Assembly (NCBI RefSeq): GCF_014356525.2
Contig: NC_052505.1
Span: 14,952,135-15,016,134 of the forward strand
Reading direction: 5' to 3'
Source: Nilaparvata lugens
Lineage: Eukaryota; Arthropoda; Insecta; Hemiptera; Delphacidae
Length of the DNA: 64,000 nt
This document shows, piece by piece, positions 11,801 to 26,900 of the stretch. The position numbers and the translations under genes are program-made. The notes beneath the pieces are model-generated. The model worked only from the letters and a program-made list of their open reading frames with translations. It did no database searches and was not told where the DNA came from. Numbering within the stretch: position 1 is the stretch's first letter; every line of letters begins with the position of its first letter.

Positions 11801-14800
11801 ACCTAAGGATTTGGCTTATAAGTTGAAAAAGTTGGGATTGTCAGCATGGGTGTTAATAAATCTAATACAAAAAGCATTCATACTGTGCACAACATCAATT
11901 CTTAGGCTAGGCACACACCAGTTAGTCAAGACAAGACAACACAAGACATGATCAGACACAATACTTCACATTGTTGCTTATGACGCAACACACACTGATT
12001 AGTCATTGCAATTAGACATGTCTTCATAAGCAACTATGTGAAGTATTGTGACTGAACGTGTCTGATCATGTCTTGTCTTGTCTTGATTAACTGGGTTGTG
12101 CCTAGGCTTGGATTTTTTTTGAATATTCCACAATAGAAAAAAGGTGTAATTTTCCTTAAAAGCCAATGCCACCTTCTCACCCAGTAAAATGGAGACAAAA
12201 CACACATAATAATAATAATAATGCTTGAATATTATGCAATTTTCCTTATAGTGCTAGTATGTGGCAATCTTTAGTATAACTAAAGTTATCTGAAAAAGAT
12301 ATCTAGAATACATCTCTTCTAGATATTTTTAGAATTGTCTCTAGTTATCTAGAAGAGAACTATAGAATGGCCATGACTAGTATTATTGATAGAATTTTCT
12401 CATGTTTTCAAACATTTTTGAAATGTTTAATTTGGGTTTTTTCACCTTGAAACATGTGGTTACTAAATAAAACATTTCAAAAGGACACTTGAGCATTTCT
12501 ATTTCATTCTATTGAATATTTTGATATTGAATTTTAATAATATTATTGATATTGAATTGGATTTGAATTTGAAATTCAAATGTTTCAGGCCTACAGCGAA
12601 GAAGAGTTCTTGATTGGCTACACGCCTTTCGAGGAGGTGGAGAACCGTTTTCTGTTCTGCGTTACCGTTCAAGGAAAGATGACTATTTTAGATAGATTGT
12701 TCAACCTTCGTTCATCGTACATGCAACGCATCACCAAGCTGAAGAGTGTTAGACCAGGAGTGTGGCAGTCGCAGGGCAGTGAAAAGGAAGTGGAAGCTGC
12801 AAACGTTCATTATGAAAGACCATTGGTAAGTTTGAATACGATGGACATATATACAGAGTGAGTATGGAAACCCTTCAATAAGTTGGAGACTGTTGTAGAT
12901 TATAATACTGTAACTTTCAGGATAAGTTATTGGTCGATTACTCCACCTTTTGACGTGCAACTGAACTTGAACCCTTCATAAGGGGGTGACTTAGGGGTTG
13001 TAACTAGAATATTTAAAATGTGAACATATTTTTAAATGCCTTTTTAAAACAATAAAGATGGCATCAATAAAAATGTTCTATGATACTTGTATCCAAAATT
13101 GCGGCTGATTGAAGTTTTAGTTTCAGTTTGAAGTTTCAGGAAATGAGGAGTTGTAACATGAATATTTTAAATGTGAACGCCCATTGTGTCGTACATCATT
13201 TTAAAGGCATTTTTAAAACAAGAAAGATGACATCAATAGAAATGTTCTATGATACTTTTATCCAAAACGGTGGCTGATTGAAGTTTTAGTTTTTGAAGAA
13301 ATGATTGATAAAGTTCAATCAGCCGCCATTTTGAATACAGATATCATAGAAAATTTTTTATTGATGTCATCTTCCTTGTTTTGAAAAGGCCTTTAAAATG
13401 ATGTACGACACAATGGGTGTTCACATTTAAAATATTCAAGTTACAACTCCTCATTTCCTGAAACTGAAACTGATACTTCAAACTCCAAACTTCAAATAAC
13501 CCCTCATTTCCTGAAACTTCAAACTGAAACTGAAACTTCAATCAGCCGCAATTTTGGATTCAAGTATCATAGAACATTTTTATTGATGTCATCTTTGTTT
13601 TAAAAAGACCTTTAAAATGATGAACCACACACTGGGTGTTTTGGACTCAGGGGACCTTGAAACGTATAGAAAACTTGAAATTGGGGTACCTCAAGTTTTT
13701 TGGAATGCAATACTTCCCTTACTTATGGTAGTAGGTAGGGCAAGAAAACTAAAAAGGGTTGGCTTGAATGCATTATTCTCCCAAGATTCAAGTGTTCTAC
13801 AAGTGTAGAAGTTATAGAAGTAATAAAGTAGAAGTAGAAGTAGAAGCAGAAGTAGAAGTAGAAGTGTAGAAGTAATAAAGTTGGAGAATATCCTGTCAAA
13901 CGATCCAACTTTAGTATCGTTTTACAAAGTGAAAGTAGTTAAATTTTATATCGTAACTTCAACTCATTTAGAAAACATAATTTACTTCAAGATTTTTCGT
14001 TCAAAATCGGTGAGACTATCAGCCACATTATTTGAACAATTCGACACTTTTGAAATAATTGACCGAGCGAAGTGAGGTCAAGTGAATGATTCAAGTCGAC
14101 GGTTTGGCATTTCTCTTTATGTTTAAATTTTATATGTTGCACATTTACGGCGAAACGCGGTAATAGACTTTCATGAAATTTGACAGGAATGTTCCTTTTT
14201 AAATTGCGCGTCGACGTATATACAAGGAATTCTGGAAATTTTGCATTTCTAGGATAATATAAAAGGAAAAAGGAGCCTCCTTCATACGCCAATATTAGAG
14301 TAAAAATCAGACTATAGAATTATTCATCATAAATCAGCTGTCTAGTGGACTATAATACTACCCGTTCAAAAACATCGAACATTTTGAAAATGTATCTTTC
14401 CATCAACGTTAGTAGACAGTTGACTATAGTACTACCCGTTCAAAAACATCGAACATCTTGAAAATGTACACATTCAACACTCACATTCTGGGACGACACG
14501 TCATGGTACGATAGGGCAGAAAGCTCTATGTTTATTTAGGATTTTTTTTATAAAAATATATAAGGAGCCTCCTTCATACGCTAATATTAGAGTAAAAAAA
14601 TCAGATTATAGAATTATTCATCATAAATCAGCTGTCGAGTGGATTATAAATTGCATGCCATGACACATGCAATATCTCAATGTAACTTGCTAAAAAATCA
14701 GCAGCTGTGTAGACTATTAATTGCATGCCTCATTGAATGCAATTTTTATGCACTATTAAATGAACTATTGATAGCGTACAATAACGCATGCAATTAATAA

Positions 14801-17800
14801 CTAAAATAACATAGTATTGTCTCTCGAACTTTCTCTGCTTTGAACTCGGGCTATCCTGTTGCCAGTATGTCTTGAAGGAGATTATCTTTTGATGTTAGTA
14901 TTTTTGATACACCAACAATAACAGCCATTAGCTGTTTTCACACCGATATCTCGCCGACACGACATACAGGCAGGATTTACTTTGATGGACAATATAAGAG
15001 GAGGGTGCGGTTTATAACTGCGCGAGGTCTACTGTTCACAGAACTACTAGTATTTATGCAGAATCGCCCAAATCTCTCTCCATCATAAAGCTAAGGTTAC
15101 CTTACCTCATGGGTGTTCACTCTTCTTTTCATTGGTTGGCGAGAACTGGACGGAATGAATACTATAACACTTGTACATATTTTATAATCATATATATTGT
15201 ACATACTGTATTTGAAAGAATTAAATACAATTTATAAAAATGGTTTAATCTTTTTTAGAGATTAACGATATGAATTCGAAATTAATATTTTGAATATTAA
15301 TATTCTTTTTAAATATTTTTTTTATTTTTTTAAAAATATTTTTTGTATCTAGAATTGTGTTTTTTTTCAGTTGAGCTTTGAATGGCTGACGAAATTGTCT
15401 CTAAGAAACACAGGTCAGCCAACATTCAGTGACAAGGTTGCCGGGGTTGATAAGTCAACTGTGGTCCACTGTCTGCCCACTTCAAAGGGACTCCAGGATA
15501 TGAAACTTATCGTTCGGAAAAGTCAAGATGTGGCTGTTCAGGTAAGTTCTTTTGACTTATTTTCTGGCTTCATCTTCTGACTTACTTGAAACTTTTACTA
15601 ATTTTATATTTAAAAAATATATATACTCTGATTTGAATTTACTATTGCAAATCAGCAATAATTCATATCAACTGCAGCAAAAATTATCAAACGCCTAATC
15701 TAGCTAACAGATGGTAAACACATAACCTACCTACCAGAGGCGAGGCGTCCGGTCATCTCTGGATTCGCCGATGACTGGACAGAAATTGATATGTAATGTG
15801 TATATTATTATATTGAAAGTATTCAAAATAAATACAAAAAAAAAGGTGAAGAAACCTAAAAAGAATAGTTTTTTGCGAGCGCGCCAAGTATGAATAAAGT
15901 AGACTACTGCATCATCAGTTCCATCCGTTCAATGTGATTCTCAAAAATATGCGATTCCAGCAATGCTATTTAGCATTGGTTACCACCACTCTTCTGCATC
16001 ATCACTCTCCCTCTCCCCGTAAACGATGGTGGAGTGAACGGTCAAAGACATCACTATTTTCTGCGAATCCACTATTCCGCGCCAGTGTTGCAAACCGTAC
16101 GATAATTATTTTGTTGCAATTTGTTGATATATTGATAATTATTATTATTTCGTTTAAATTTTTTCAATTTATTTAAATTATTGAGGATCAGTTTTCGAGC
16201 TTGAGATTTAGCCAAGTTCAACTCTAGGATTGTGAATAGTAAATTCATCTTATAATAGATTAATAGATATTATTCTTGCTCAATAAGTAATCGTCTAAAA
16301 TGAAACATTATTCCTTTTAAGTAGGAGAGGGGGTGCAGCTTTCATTCAAACTTTCAACTGAATTGTTCCTAGAGATGACAGAGCCAAAAAGTCACGCCTC
16401 GATCCTGCTACCCACATTTATCTAGGTAGTGTCTAGAATAGAACAAGAAGTATCACCACAATATTGTTGTTCAACTTGGTAATATCATAGAGAAAAGATA
16501 GCATAAGTAGATATTCTGTCATTATAACGTGGACCTCACTACAGCACATCAACCTATTAACAGCGAAGTTTCTGAAATTATAATAATTATTAATCTGAAT
16601 ATTTTTGTAGTTACTGATGTTATTTTCAAATGTATTTCAGGCTGTAAAACCAACTTCCAGGAAATGTGTTCAAACAATACCTCAAATTCCAACCAATGTT
16701 GCGGTGCAGTGTGTTTCTCAGACTGACATCACGGAAGAGGCGAAAAAACATGCTCCTGCCATAACCGATGATCAGCTCAACACTTTTTTCGACAAATATC
16801 AAGAATAGTCAGTACCTACCGAGTGTTAAATGTAGTACTCAACTAATCGATTTCCTATCTTCTGTAGCTTGCTCGATTGCCAAGTTGTTGCACGTCTATC
16901 ATTGTAGTTATCGATTAGCATGACATTAGTGATATCCAATTGACGTTTTTCTCGCGAACATAGGTTATGCTAGTAAGCTTAGTATTTTATTATTTTCTAA
17001 AATCTGCTTTTCAAATCGTCAATTCAACTTTAAGTCATGTAGCAAAGACTCTTGAGTAGAGTGTTTCAGTAATGCAGTATATGCTCTCCAATATTTGAAC
17101 TCTTGAATATCATTGTCGCCATTCAATTATTACCCTCAGATTTTTTGCTTGTATAAAATGTATTACCTTTTTTTTGTATTGTAATTTAATATTATACATG
17201 TTTTTACTTAGTAAGGAAAATTCAAATGCGATCCTAGAGTACATATTTGATGATTTGATTATTCTCTCATATTTTTTGGGGTTAATTTGCTTTCGTAGAA
17301 TCCAAAGAGAAAGAGATTTCGAGATAAATTACTTTTAACACGGCTCTTTCTCGAAGACGGAGAGGTCCGATGCTCTATCCTCCACTAATCACTCCCACTA
17401 CCTAGCAGCTTTCTCCTTCTTTTGTGTCTGAGTGAGAAAGCTTTGTAACGCGACGCGGCAACACTCCCCTCCATCTATTGTTGGCAATGTTCCAAGAAGT
17501 GAACTGGTCAGCAGGTATATTGGTTTGTGTATGTTACGGAGATGTGTTCATCACAAGAACATGAAGTAAAATGACACGGCGCATCTAATTGTGCGCAGGA
17601 TGTCCGTCTGTGTCTGCGCTACAAACTGTGGAGGGAGAAATGGGTTTCTCCTCTTGATGTTAAAAGTAATTTATCTCGCACTTTAGATCTGCTTTGAAAG
17701 TAATACGAGATATAAGGGCCAATCCACATGAAGCGTTTTTCAGGTGTTTTTGCACTGGCGTCGGACGAATCGGCAGGGCAGGAAGCTCTCTGATTGGCTG

Positions 17801-20800
17801 ATTATCAGCTGATTCCCGAACACCAACCCAATCAGCCAATCGGAGTCGATTCGTCCGCCGCCAGTGCAAAATCGCCTAAAAAAACGCTACATGTGGCTAA
17901 ACCCTAAACAGGAACTGGTAAATATTACTATTAATTGATATCAACCATAGCATAGCTATATCACTTTTCCGTAGTTGAAGTAGTATCACCATAATATTGT
18001 TGTTCAACTTGGTAATATCATAGAGAAAAGATAGCATAAGTAGATATCCCACTGTATAGGTATTTTTTGTTCCAATATTTCAAACCGATTTTTCGATAAC
18101 TCAAGCCAATTACTGTCTATTATTACTGTGTTGTTGGGATGAGAGTGTAAGATATGTAACGCTGGTAGTCTCTCATATTGTACTGTACTGTCTTTTTTCT
18201 GTTTAGAGCTACTTGTAATATAAAAGAAATACAAATCTCAGTACCCCTTTTTGAATTATTTTATCACAATATGTTTCAACATACAAGTGATTTGAAAATG
18301 GCATGCATTTTGAAACATGTTGTGATAAAATAATTCAAAAAAGGGTACTGAGATTTGTATTTCTATTTATATTGTACTGTACGGTACAATATGAGAGACT
18401 ACCAGCGTCACATAGCTTCACCAAAAATAACTAATAGGACTATAGGCTTGAGTTACCGTAACTGTGAAATTTGGAACTTGAACGCCCTGTACCATGGAAT
18501 ATCTTCTTACGCGATTTTTTCTGAATGGTAATATTTTCCAAATCATGCCAATTCTATTTGATCAGTCTGCTGAAGGCTTTGCCGGTATCAAACACAGCAT
18601 AGCTAATAAATCACCTTTCCGTAGTTGAGGAGTATCACCATAATATTGTCCAACTTGGTAATATCATAGAGATAAGATATCATAAGTAGATATCCCACCA
18701 AAAAGAACTAATAGGACTATAGGCTTGAGTTAACTGTGAAATTTGGAACATGCTATCTTTTCTCTATGATAATACAGAGTCTTAATAAATGATGGACCCA
18801 TTTTCAAAAATTGGTATTTATTAAAGTAAAAATGAAAAATGAACAACCTTTTTACCAATGGGGAGAGAAAGTTTCAAGGTTTTTTTAATACCTTACAAGT
18901 GTTCAATGTGGCCTCCGGCTGCTGCACGATCTGCGGAACCGTATCATTGCTGCCGTGCACTCAATAACAACAGATACGCTTTCTCGCGTGTGGGACAAGT
19001 TTGGCTATCGCGTAGATGTTTTCCGTGCAGCAGCCGGAGGCCACATCGAACACTTGTAAGGTATTAAAAAATCTTTGAAACTTTCTCTTTCCATTGGTAT
19101 AAAGGTTGTCCATTTTTCATTTTTATTTTGATAAATACCAATTTTTGAAAATGGGTCCATCATTTAAAAATACTCTGTATTTTGCAAATTATGTCAATTG
19201 TATTTGAACAGTCTGCTGAAAGCATTGCGCTACAATGAGCTGTATGACCTCTACCATGATGACTATCCAACTCTGTCGAAGATGGGCACAAAGTTCCAGC
19301 CAGCGCCCATTGATGTCTACAAGCAGTATCAGTCATTCACTGATGTCGGCGCTATAGAGGGCAAACTCATTGTCAGTGTCTCTTGGAGCACCAAATATAC
19401 AGGTTTGTCATTCCAACATATTTTATTGTTCTATTGAAGAACAATACAATAAATGTATTTCATTCTTTTTCATTTTATTTATCAGCATTTACATTCTTTG
19501 TTTACAGTATACACTGTTAGAACAGGTGCCTCGTCAATTCTTAATAACTAATTAATGATAAAAACTATTCTACAATTCTCGAGCCTTCGTGTTTGCTTGC
19601 TGATTGATTAGTGTTGTCTATAATTATTGTGATGTCTACAAGATATCTTTGTTGCTTTGTAAGGGTGTGATAACATTGAAAGCGTATATGTGCAAGTGCA
19701 CGTCAGATCAAGCATGAGCCGAAAAACAAAATTTGAAAACAAAAACAAAAATTTGAACGCAACCAGCAAGCGTTCAGTGTGAGTGCTCCTATTGCTCTTT
19801 CCATATTTTGTTTCTCATCTGCACATTTGGTCATACATACCCACATGTGGTCACACCCTCACTTTCTTCAATCCTAAGTAAGTTTTCAGTAAATCATGTT
19901 TTCGGTTTGTCGAGTTTTCCGTTCATCACGTTCTCAGTTTAAGTCGCTCTCCTGGTCACAAGTAATTTTGTCGGAGAAGGCTTAGTTGTTGAAATTCTGC
20001 TAGGCCCTGAGGTCTGCCGAATTAAATCTGGTCAATAATGCGATCTTAATTCTAGTGGTTTAAGGGTCTTGGAAATAGGAACATAGATATGCGGTTGACT
20101 GTCTGCTCGTATAATAATAATAATAATACACGGCAAGCTCAGACGTCCGATATCACCAGCCATCTCGGTCGGCGAATTCGTAGGCCTCGTTTGACAGCAA
20201 GGCATATTTACAGCTCAATCCTGGTAAGCTTGGCTGCGTTGGTCCATGGCTGCGTCCACAAGGTCAATCAAGGCCAGCGGTAGCCAGTGACATATCCACG
20301 ACAGAAATTGAAAATATTAACTGAAATGAAAAAGATAAAAACTATAAAAACCAATACAGAGGAACGCAATAATTGACCGAGCAAAGTGAGGTCTAAGATT
20401 CAAGTCGACGGTTTGGCATTTATATTAATGTTTAAATGTTTTTATGTTGCGCATTTACGGCGAAGTCAACAAGTCAGCAATGTGATATTTGCTTGAGTGG
20501 TCGTAGATAAAATAGTGTAAACAACAGATCTGTTTGGTCTTTAAAGCACTCGTGAGATGTTTAAGACACGCGTCCGCTCACTATGCTCGCTCACTTGTGT
20601 ATTGACTCTACGTCTAACTCGTGCCTTAAATACCCTTATTAAAAAACTTTTGTATAAACTACTAATACCTGAGATTGATAATGGCGTAATAACCGAAACC
20701 GGTATCTCGATTTTTAAGGTGAAATGATAAAAATGAAAAGACAACATAATTTTTACTTTCCTTGCCCTATTACCATAGGTAAGGAAAGTATTGCTTTCCG

Positions 20801-20885
20801 AAAAAAATAAGGTAACCCAATTTCTAAATTTCTATACGTTTCAAGGTCCCCTGAGTCCAAAAAAAGTGGTTTTTGAGTATTGGTC

Positions 20886-20924
<39 letters not shown>

Positions 20925-23900
20925 CCGAGATGGCAGGTGATATCGTCTGAACTTGCCGTGTATTATTATTATTATTATAATTATAAGAGCAGACAGTCAA
21001 CCGCATGTTCCTATTTCCAAGACCCTCAATGAGTGTATGTGCGTCTGTGTACACGATATCTCACCTCCCAATCAACGGAATGACTTGAAATTTGGAACTT
21101 AAGGTCCTTACACTATAAGGATCCGACAGGAACAATTTCGATCAAATACAATTCAAGATGGCGGCTAAAATGGCGAAAATGTTGTCAAAAACAGGGTTTT
21201 TCGCGATTTTATCGAAAACAGCTCCAACGATTTTGATCAAATTCATACCTAAAGAAGTCATTGATAAGCTCTATCGACTGCCACAAGTCCCATATCTGTG
21301 AAAATTTCAGGAGCACCACCCCATCTATGCAAAGTTTGACTTTAGATTCCTAATTATCAGGCTTCAGATACAATTTAAACAAAAAAAAATTAAGTGGAAA
21401 AGATTCAGCATGAAAATCTCTTCAATTAATGTTCAGTAACATTTTCACGTAAGATTGAAAATAAGCTCGAAATGCGAGAAAATGTGATTATTCAATTGCA
21501 AACTGTTGGTTCTATTGAATCATCCACTATGAAGAGATAGCAGACCTCGTGTGTCTCCAGCGTTATTGTCCAGTCACCAGCTGGCTCAGATCTTTTAATA
21601 GTAGATTTGAGATGCGCGGGAACACTAGCGTCAGGTGATAAATTTGCATAACGGCGAGGAAAGTTGTGTGAGTGCGCCACACCAGATTTTTGTCATAGTC
21701 ATTCAATCTCAGCTGTTTTCCATGCATGAGATCAATCCGGTAAACAGTTGTTTGTAAATAAACATATGATTCTCATTGCAGCATACTCTACTGTAATGAA
21801 ATCTTATGTTTTCTTTACAGTAGAAATAGTTCCGAAATAGGAACAGCAAAACTACTACAAAAAACCACCTTCAGCGCTCCAGTTGGAAGTTTTGTCAACT
21901 TCCACAAAATTCCTGATTCGGAATTTGTAAACTAGGCTATGTTTATAGAATGCATGTAGTAACTTCAGCACAAGCAGTTAATGTTTTCTATTTCTCAATT
22001 ATTCTTCTTTAGATTATTATGACAAAAAATAATGTATGTTACTTGGACGTGAATGTCTTTTGCAGTGCTCGAATGAAATTCTAGTCTCGGCTAACGCCTC
22101 GACTAGAAACATCATTCTCGCCTGCAAAAGGCCGAACCTAACCCGTCCATGTGACATAAGATACTATTTCATTCCACCTTAATATGGAGAAATTCAATAA
22201 CATCTTTGCTGTGCTTAGTTTAAATCTCGATTCTTGGTTGGACAACATCTAGTCTTTTCATTCAATATTCATGAATATTATTTGAACTTTTCATTACATG
22301 ATACCAGATCAATGACAAAAGACCTTACTGATGGTTGAACAATTTTGCAGGAGTGTTTACAATACATTAATTACATGATACCAGATCAATGACAAAAAAT
22401 GTCACTGATTGTTGAATAATTTATATTTATTACCAATGAATTCTTGTGGCTAGGTTCCCTCCACACCAGAGCTGACGGCGCTGATTGGAGATACATGCAT
22501 GACCATATGATCTAGTGCACTATTAGCTTCCAACCTGATCAGCTTGTTGCTGTCAGCGGTTTGATTCAAGAGGCAACTTTATTTAAATTAGAATTATCCT
22601 ATACTATTAAACTTGCAATTTCTGTTTATATTTATATCTGTATGTGAGCGGATCTCGAAAACGGCTCTTAACGATTCTCACGAAATTTGGAACAAAGTAG
22701 GTTTATGATATGAAAATTCGATTGCACTAGGTATCAACCCCGGGATAACTCGCTGAAGGACATTAAAAGGATAAATATGTCCTTGGAAATTTTGTCGTCT
22801 GTCGATACCGTAATGGAAGTGAGTGAGCGAGTGCATGTGTGGGTTATTCCTCAGCTGATCTCACGAGAAGAATAATATTCAGCAAGAAAAACTTATTTTT
22901 GTTTATTTCTTTCTCTTTTTTTAGAAAACATATGTTTACTTCAGAAAGTCCAAAATAGTAACTAGATGCTGTTAGTGTAGAATATTACATAGTATATTAA
23001 CAAATATTGTAGCAAACATAGTATATCATTCTAAATCGAATTCATAGTATATCTATTTGTAATTGATGTGTTTGTTTTTTGAAGTGTGAATAAATTGTTA
23101 TTTTGATGAGTGTTAGTAGGTTAACCTAGATTTTGATTTGGATTGTAGTATAAATTTGAAAAGGGACTGTTTTGGGCATAAGCCTGTTGTGCCTCCTCAT
23201 ATAACTGTAAAAATAATTGTACGACTGAGAAAATTGATAAATAAATATAAACTATAGGCCTAAATTCAATCTTCCGTTACAAATATTCTATGCTTTTACA
23301 CTCCAGAGCAAAGCTCGATCCCCTGATATTATTAATTAATTTATATTATTGCAGGAGTGTTTGCAGTTGCCTATGCTGATGAGGTTCCATGCAAATGGAA
23401 TGTGGTGGAATCGGATAGTGACGACACGGATTATGACGATGAGAAGTCGGATAATTTGGAAGCAACAAAAGGGGCCACAAAGGGGGCGACCAAGGGTGAA
23501 GAGGGTAGTGGTGACGGACAGGGGGTGGAGGAAGAGGCGGCCTGGAAGAATGAGCGACAGGATCTACAGGATATGTCTGCCTACAGCAAATCTCAGGCCA
23601 AACTACAGCAACTTGAACTCGCTCGGGTGAGTTTCTGCTTGTTTTTCAATTAGGAAAACAATCTTCTTCAATGTTTATGTTTTTGAAGGGACAGATTCAA
23701 AGATCCAAAGGTTCAAAGAACCTCAGATGTCAACCGAAGCTTATTGTGTGTCCCAAGTTGTGCAAACCAATTCCTGTGTCCTTTACAAGGTCCAGGAGTT
23801 TTTTCGCTATACTAACATCCTATTCCTCACCTGGTTGCTTACAGCCAAACAGAGCCCTTCATCTAGCTCCAAGACTTTCGCAATCCTGTATGATATGCTT

Positions 23901-26900
23901 AGCAGTCTCTTCAGACTGATTACAAAGTCTACACACCTGGCTTTCATTTCTGAGTCCAATTGTGTGGAGATGTTTTCCTGAAGTAGCCATGTCCAGTAAT
24001 CAGGGCAATCAACTGCTTGACCTGACCTCTACCCAGACTCATCAGCCAGCTGGTGAAGCGAGGGCTTGCGTCTGCCATCAGCCTTTTGCCAAGTGCTTGA
24101 CCAGGGTGACCCTGCCATTGCTGGTGATGTAAGTCCCTAGACAATTTACTTATTGTGTGGAAGACAGTTGTTTTGCTTATAATTTATTTATTTATTCATC
24201 ATTTGTTAATTGGTAAATAAAATTTGATTTGATTTGATTCACAATCAACTTGAGAACAAAGAAACAGACAACAGTCCAAAACTTCTTTTCGTACCAATTT
24301 CATAAAATAAATTGTCCAAATAAAGGTAATGTGCGACTTTTCAATTCTTCACTAACTTCCACATTGAAACAGAACACAAACACTTGAGCTTGGCTCTGGG
24401 CCGAAGAATGGCATACTGGAACCCCGCTTAGCAAGCTCATTTGCACGCTCGTTACCTCCTATGTATTTATGGCCAGGTACCCAACCAAGATGCACAGAGT
24501 TGCGTGTTGCAAGCCTGCTGAGTGTTTTGTGGCACTCCCATACCAATTTATACTTGATTTCATTGGAGTCACGAGCCTTGACGGCTGTCTGACAAAAGGC
24601 ATCTTCTGACAAAAAGATATCTTCTACAAAAGGATTGAATCATTTATTTATCATTCTCAGCTGATTGAAAAAAAAACTTGGAAACGTAGACTCATAACAT
24701 CAATTCGTACGTTATACATGGAGAGAAGATAACATAAGAAGATATCTCATTGCTTATATCGTTTATGTTTTAAATTTCAAGCCGATTTTCTGTTAAGAAA
24801 TGTCAAGCCGATTACTGTCAACTACTGTCTATTATTACTGTTTTGGCCGAGTGAGAGTGTAAGAGCGGCAACAGTATGAGAAACCACCATCGTCACATAG
24901 CTTCACGAAAAATAACTACTAGGACTATCGGCGTGAGTTAACAGTGAAGAAATTTGGAACATAAACGCCCTATACCATTGGATATTTTCTTGGGCTATCT
25001 TTTCTTCATGATATTACCTGCTAGTTTTCATAGAATAGAAACAGGAGTTTTGAGGAAACTGACCAATGCAGCTGACGTACGGCCTCACGTAAACTCATTC
25101 CCTACTTCCATCTATCCTCGGGTCCCCAAATCGCTGTCAAACTCGGTGTTTCAGAAGACAATGACAGAAGACAATTGATAATTTCTTGTCAGAAGACACG
25201 TGTTTGCATTTTTCCACTCCTTATTCTTCAGTCTTATCAATTAATTTATATAACTTTTATTTTCTCCATTGTATTTTTAATTTAATTTTACTCATTTTCA
25301 ATTTTAATTCATATTCAATTTTAATTCAATTTTATTCAGTTTCCCAATCATTAGGGACAAGCCACATGAAGCGTTTTTCAGGCGTTTTTACATTGGCGCG
25401 AACGAGTCGGCAGGGCAGGGAGCTCTCCGATTATCTATTTATTCATTCAATGATACTCAACACAATTCATCAGAATGATTGAGGAAGGACCAACAGGGAT
25501 AGCCCAAAACTGTTCCTTCCCCGAATTTTGATTCATATACTAATCCAAAAAGTTGGTATTATGGACACACCTAACCACACCGAGCCCGTGCCGCGGTACG
25601 GCCGAGTGTCGGACGTACTACGGCGAGTGAGAAAACAAATGCTTGCAAACGTGTAGGGACACATACTACCGCACCGCGTCAGCACCGTCACCGTGTTTCT
25701 TGCCCGAGCCGTGCCCGCGCCGTCACCGACTAGTTCAGTTTACTTTTTGACGGAGACGATGCGGGCTCGTTTAACATAGAGAGTGAGAAACTTATTAAAG
25801 AGATACGGAATTTTCCAGTTTTGTACGATCAAAGTGATGAGAAATGGTTGAACGGAAAAATAAGCTAAACGAAAAATAAAAGTATAACCAAATAATAAGT
25901 TAAGCCAATGGTATAATATAATAAATAATAAAATACACAACAAGAAGTATAAAAGAAGGAACCCGTGACTGTGTCTTAAATTTTAAATTTAAAACTAATC
26001 ACTTTTAGATACACAAGGCAGATAACAATAACACAAAGATAACAATTTTATTGCTGATACATATATTTACGATACATAACTGATTGTGGTATTGTTAGGC
26101 ACCGAAATATATACCAGCACTATGATTCTCATCTTCTGTGTCTACAGGTAATTATTTAAAAATTGAAAAATATAAAATTAAATCGGATGTAACGATATTT
26201 AATAGTGTTATACTATTAACAATAGTTTAACACATTCAGAAATCAGACCACAGTAGCACTACAGAACTGAGACACTGCTGCCACTCGGCTGTCGCACGGA
26301 TATGTGTGTTCTCCTACCATCATCACCGTGTCGCCGACGTAGCTCGGCCGTACCTCGGCACGGGCTCGGTGCGGTTGTTTGTGTCCCGACCTTTATAGGC
26401 ATTTATTCCTGAACGCCAACCCAATGAGCTGATAATCATCCAATCGGAGAGCTTCCTGCCTTGCTGACCCATCCGCCGCCAGAGCAAAAACGCCCGAAAG
26501 AATGTTGCATGTGGCTTGGCCCTTATTCTCCAGTCTTATCAATTTTTATGACTTATAATTTCTCTATTGTATTCCTAATTTGATTTTACTTCATATATCA
26601 TTTTATTTCATATTTAATTTTATTCAAATCCATCTTTCTTCCATTCTCATGAAAGTCCATTCTTCCTATACACCTAGATAACTCAAGTGTTCGAAATAGA
26701 AGAATACAAGAAGTTCATGAAACAGAAAGAGAAGTATTCGGATGAGTGGATTGAGCAGAAATGGCGGAAAGAACAGAATGTTAGAAGAAGCTGGTCAAAG
26801 AGTGGTTACAGAATGTCGAATTACTTGTTCAGAAAAGAGTCTATGATGGGATCAATGTCGGGCGGTCGAAGTGAAGACAGGATGCAGGCGATATCTATTG

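Larger units (their letters stand above)
17939..19230. repeat. Tandem duplication of intron 5 including the exon 6 acceptor
   Basis: Unit A (17939-18585) and unit B (18586 to about 19230) share, in order, a GCATAGCTA...TTTCCGTAGTTGA flank, AGTATCACCATAATATTG, a CCCATGGTATAGGGC-type MITE, and an acceptor region. Unit A contains a hairpin MITE (18187-18372), unit B a Tc1-type insertion. Only unit B leads into the full exon 6. Confidence 0.8.

Noticed and set aside
26682..26688. Acceptor ACTCAAG at 26687 for exon 8
   Set aside because: It would need phase 1, but exon 7 ends in phase 0; CACCTAG at 26677 fits.
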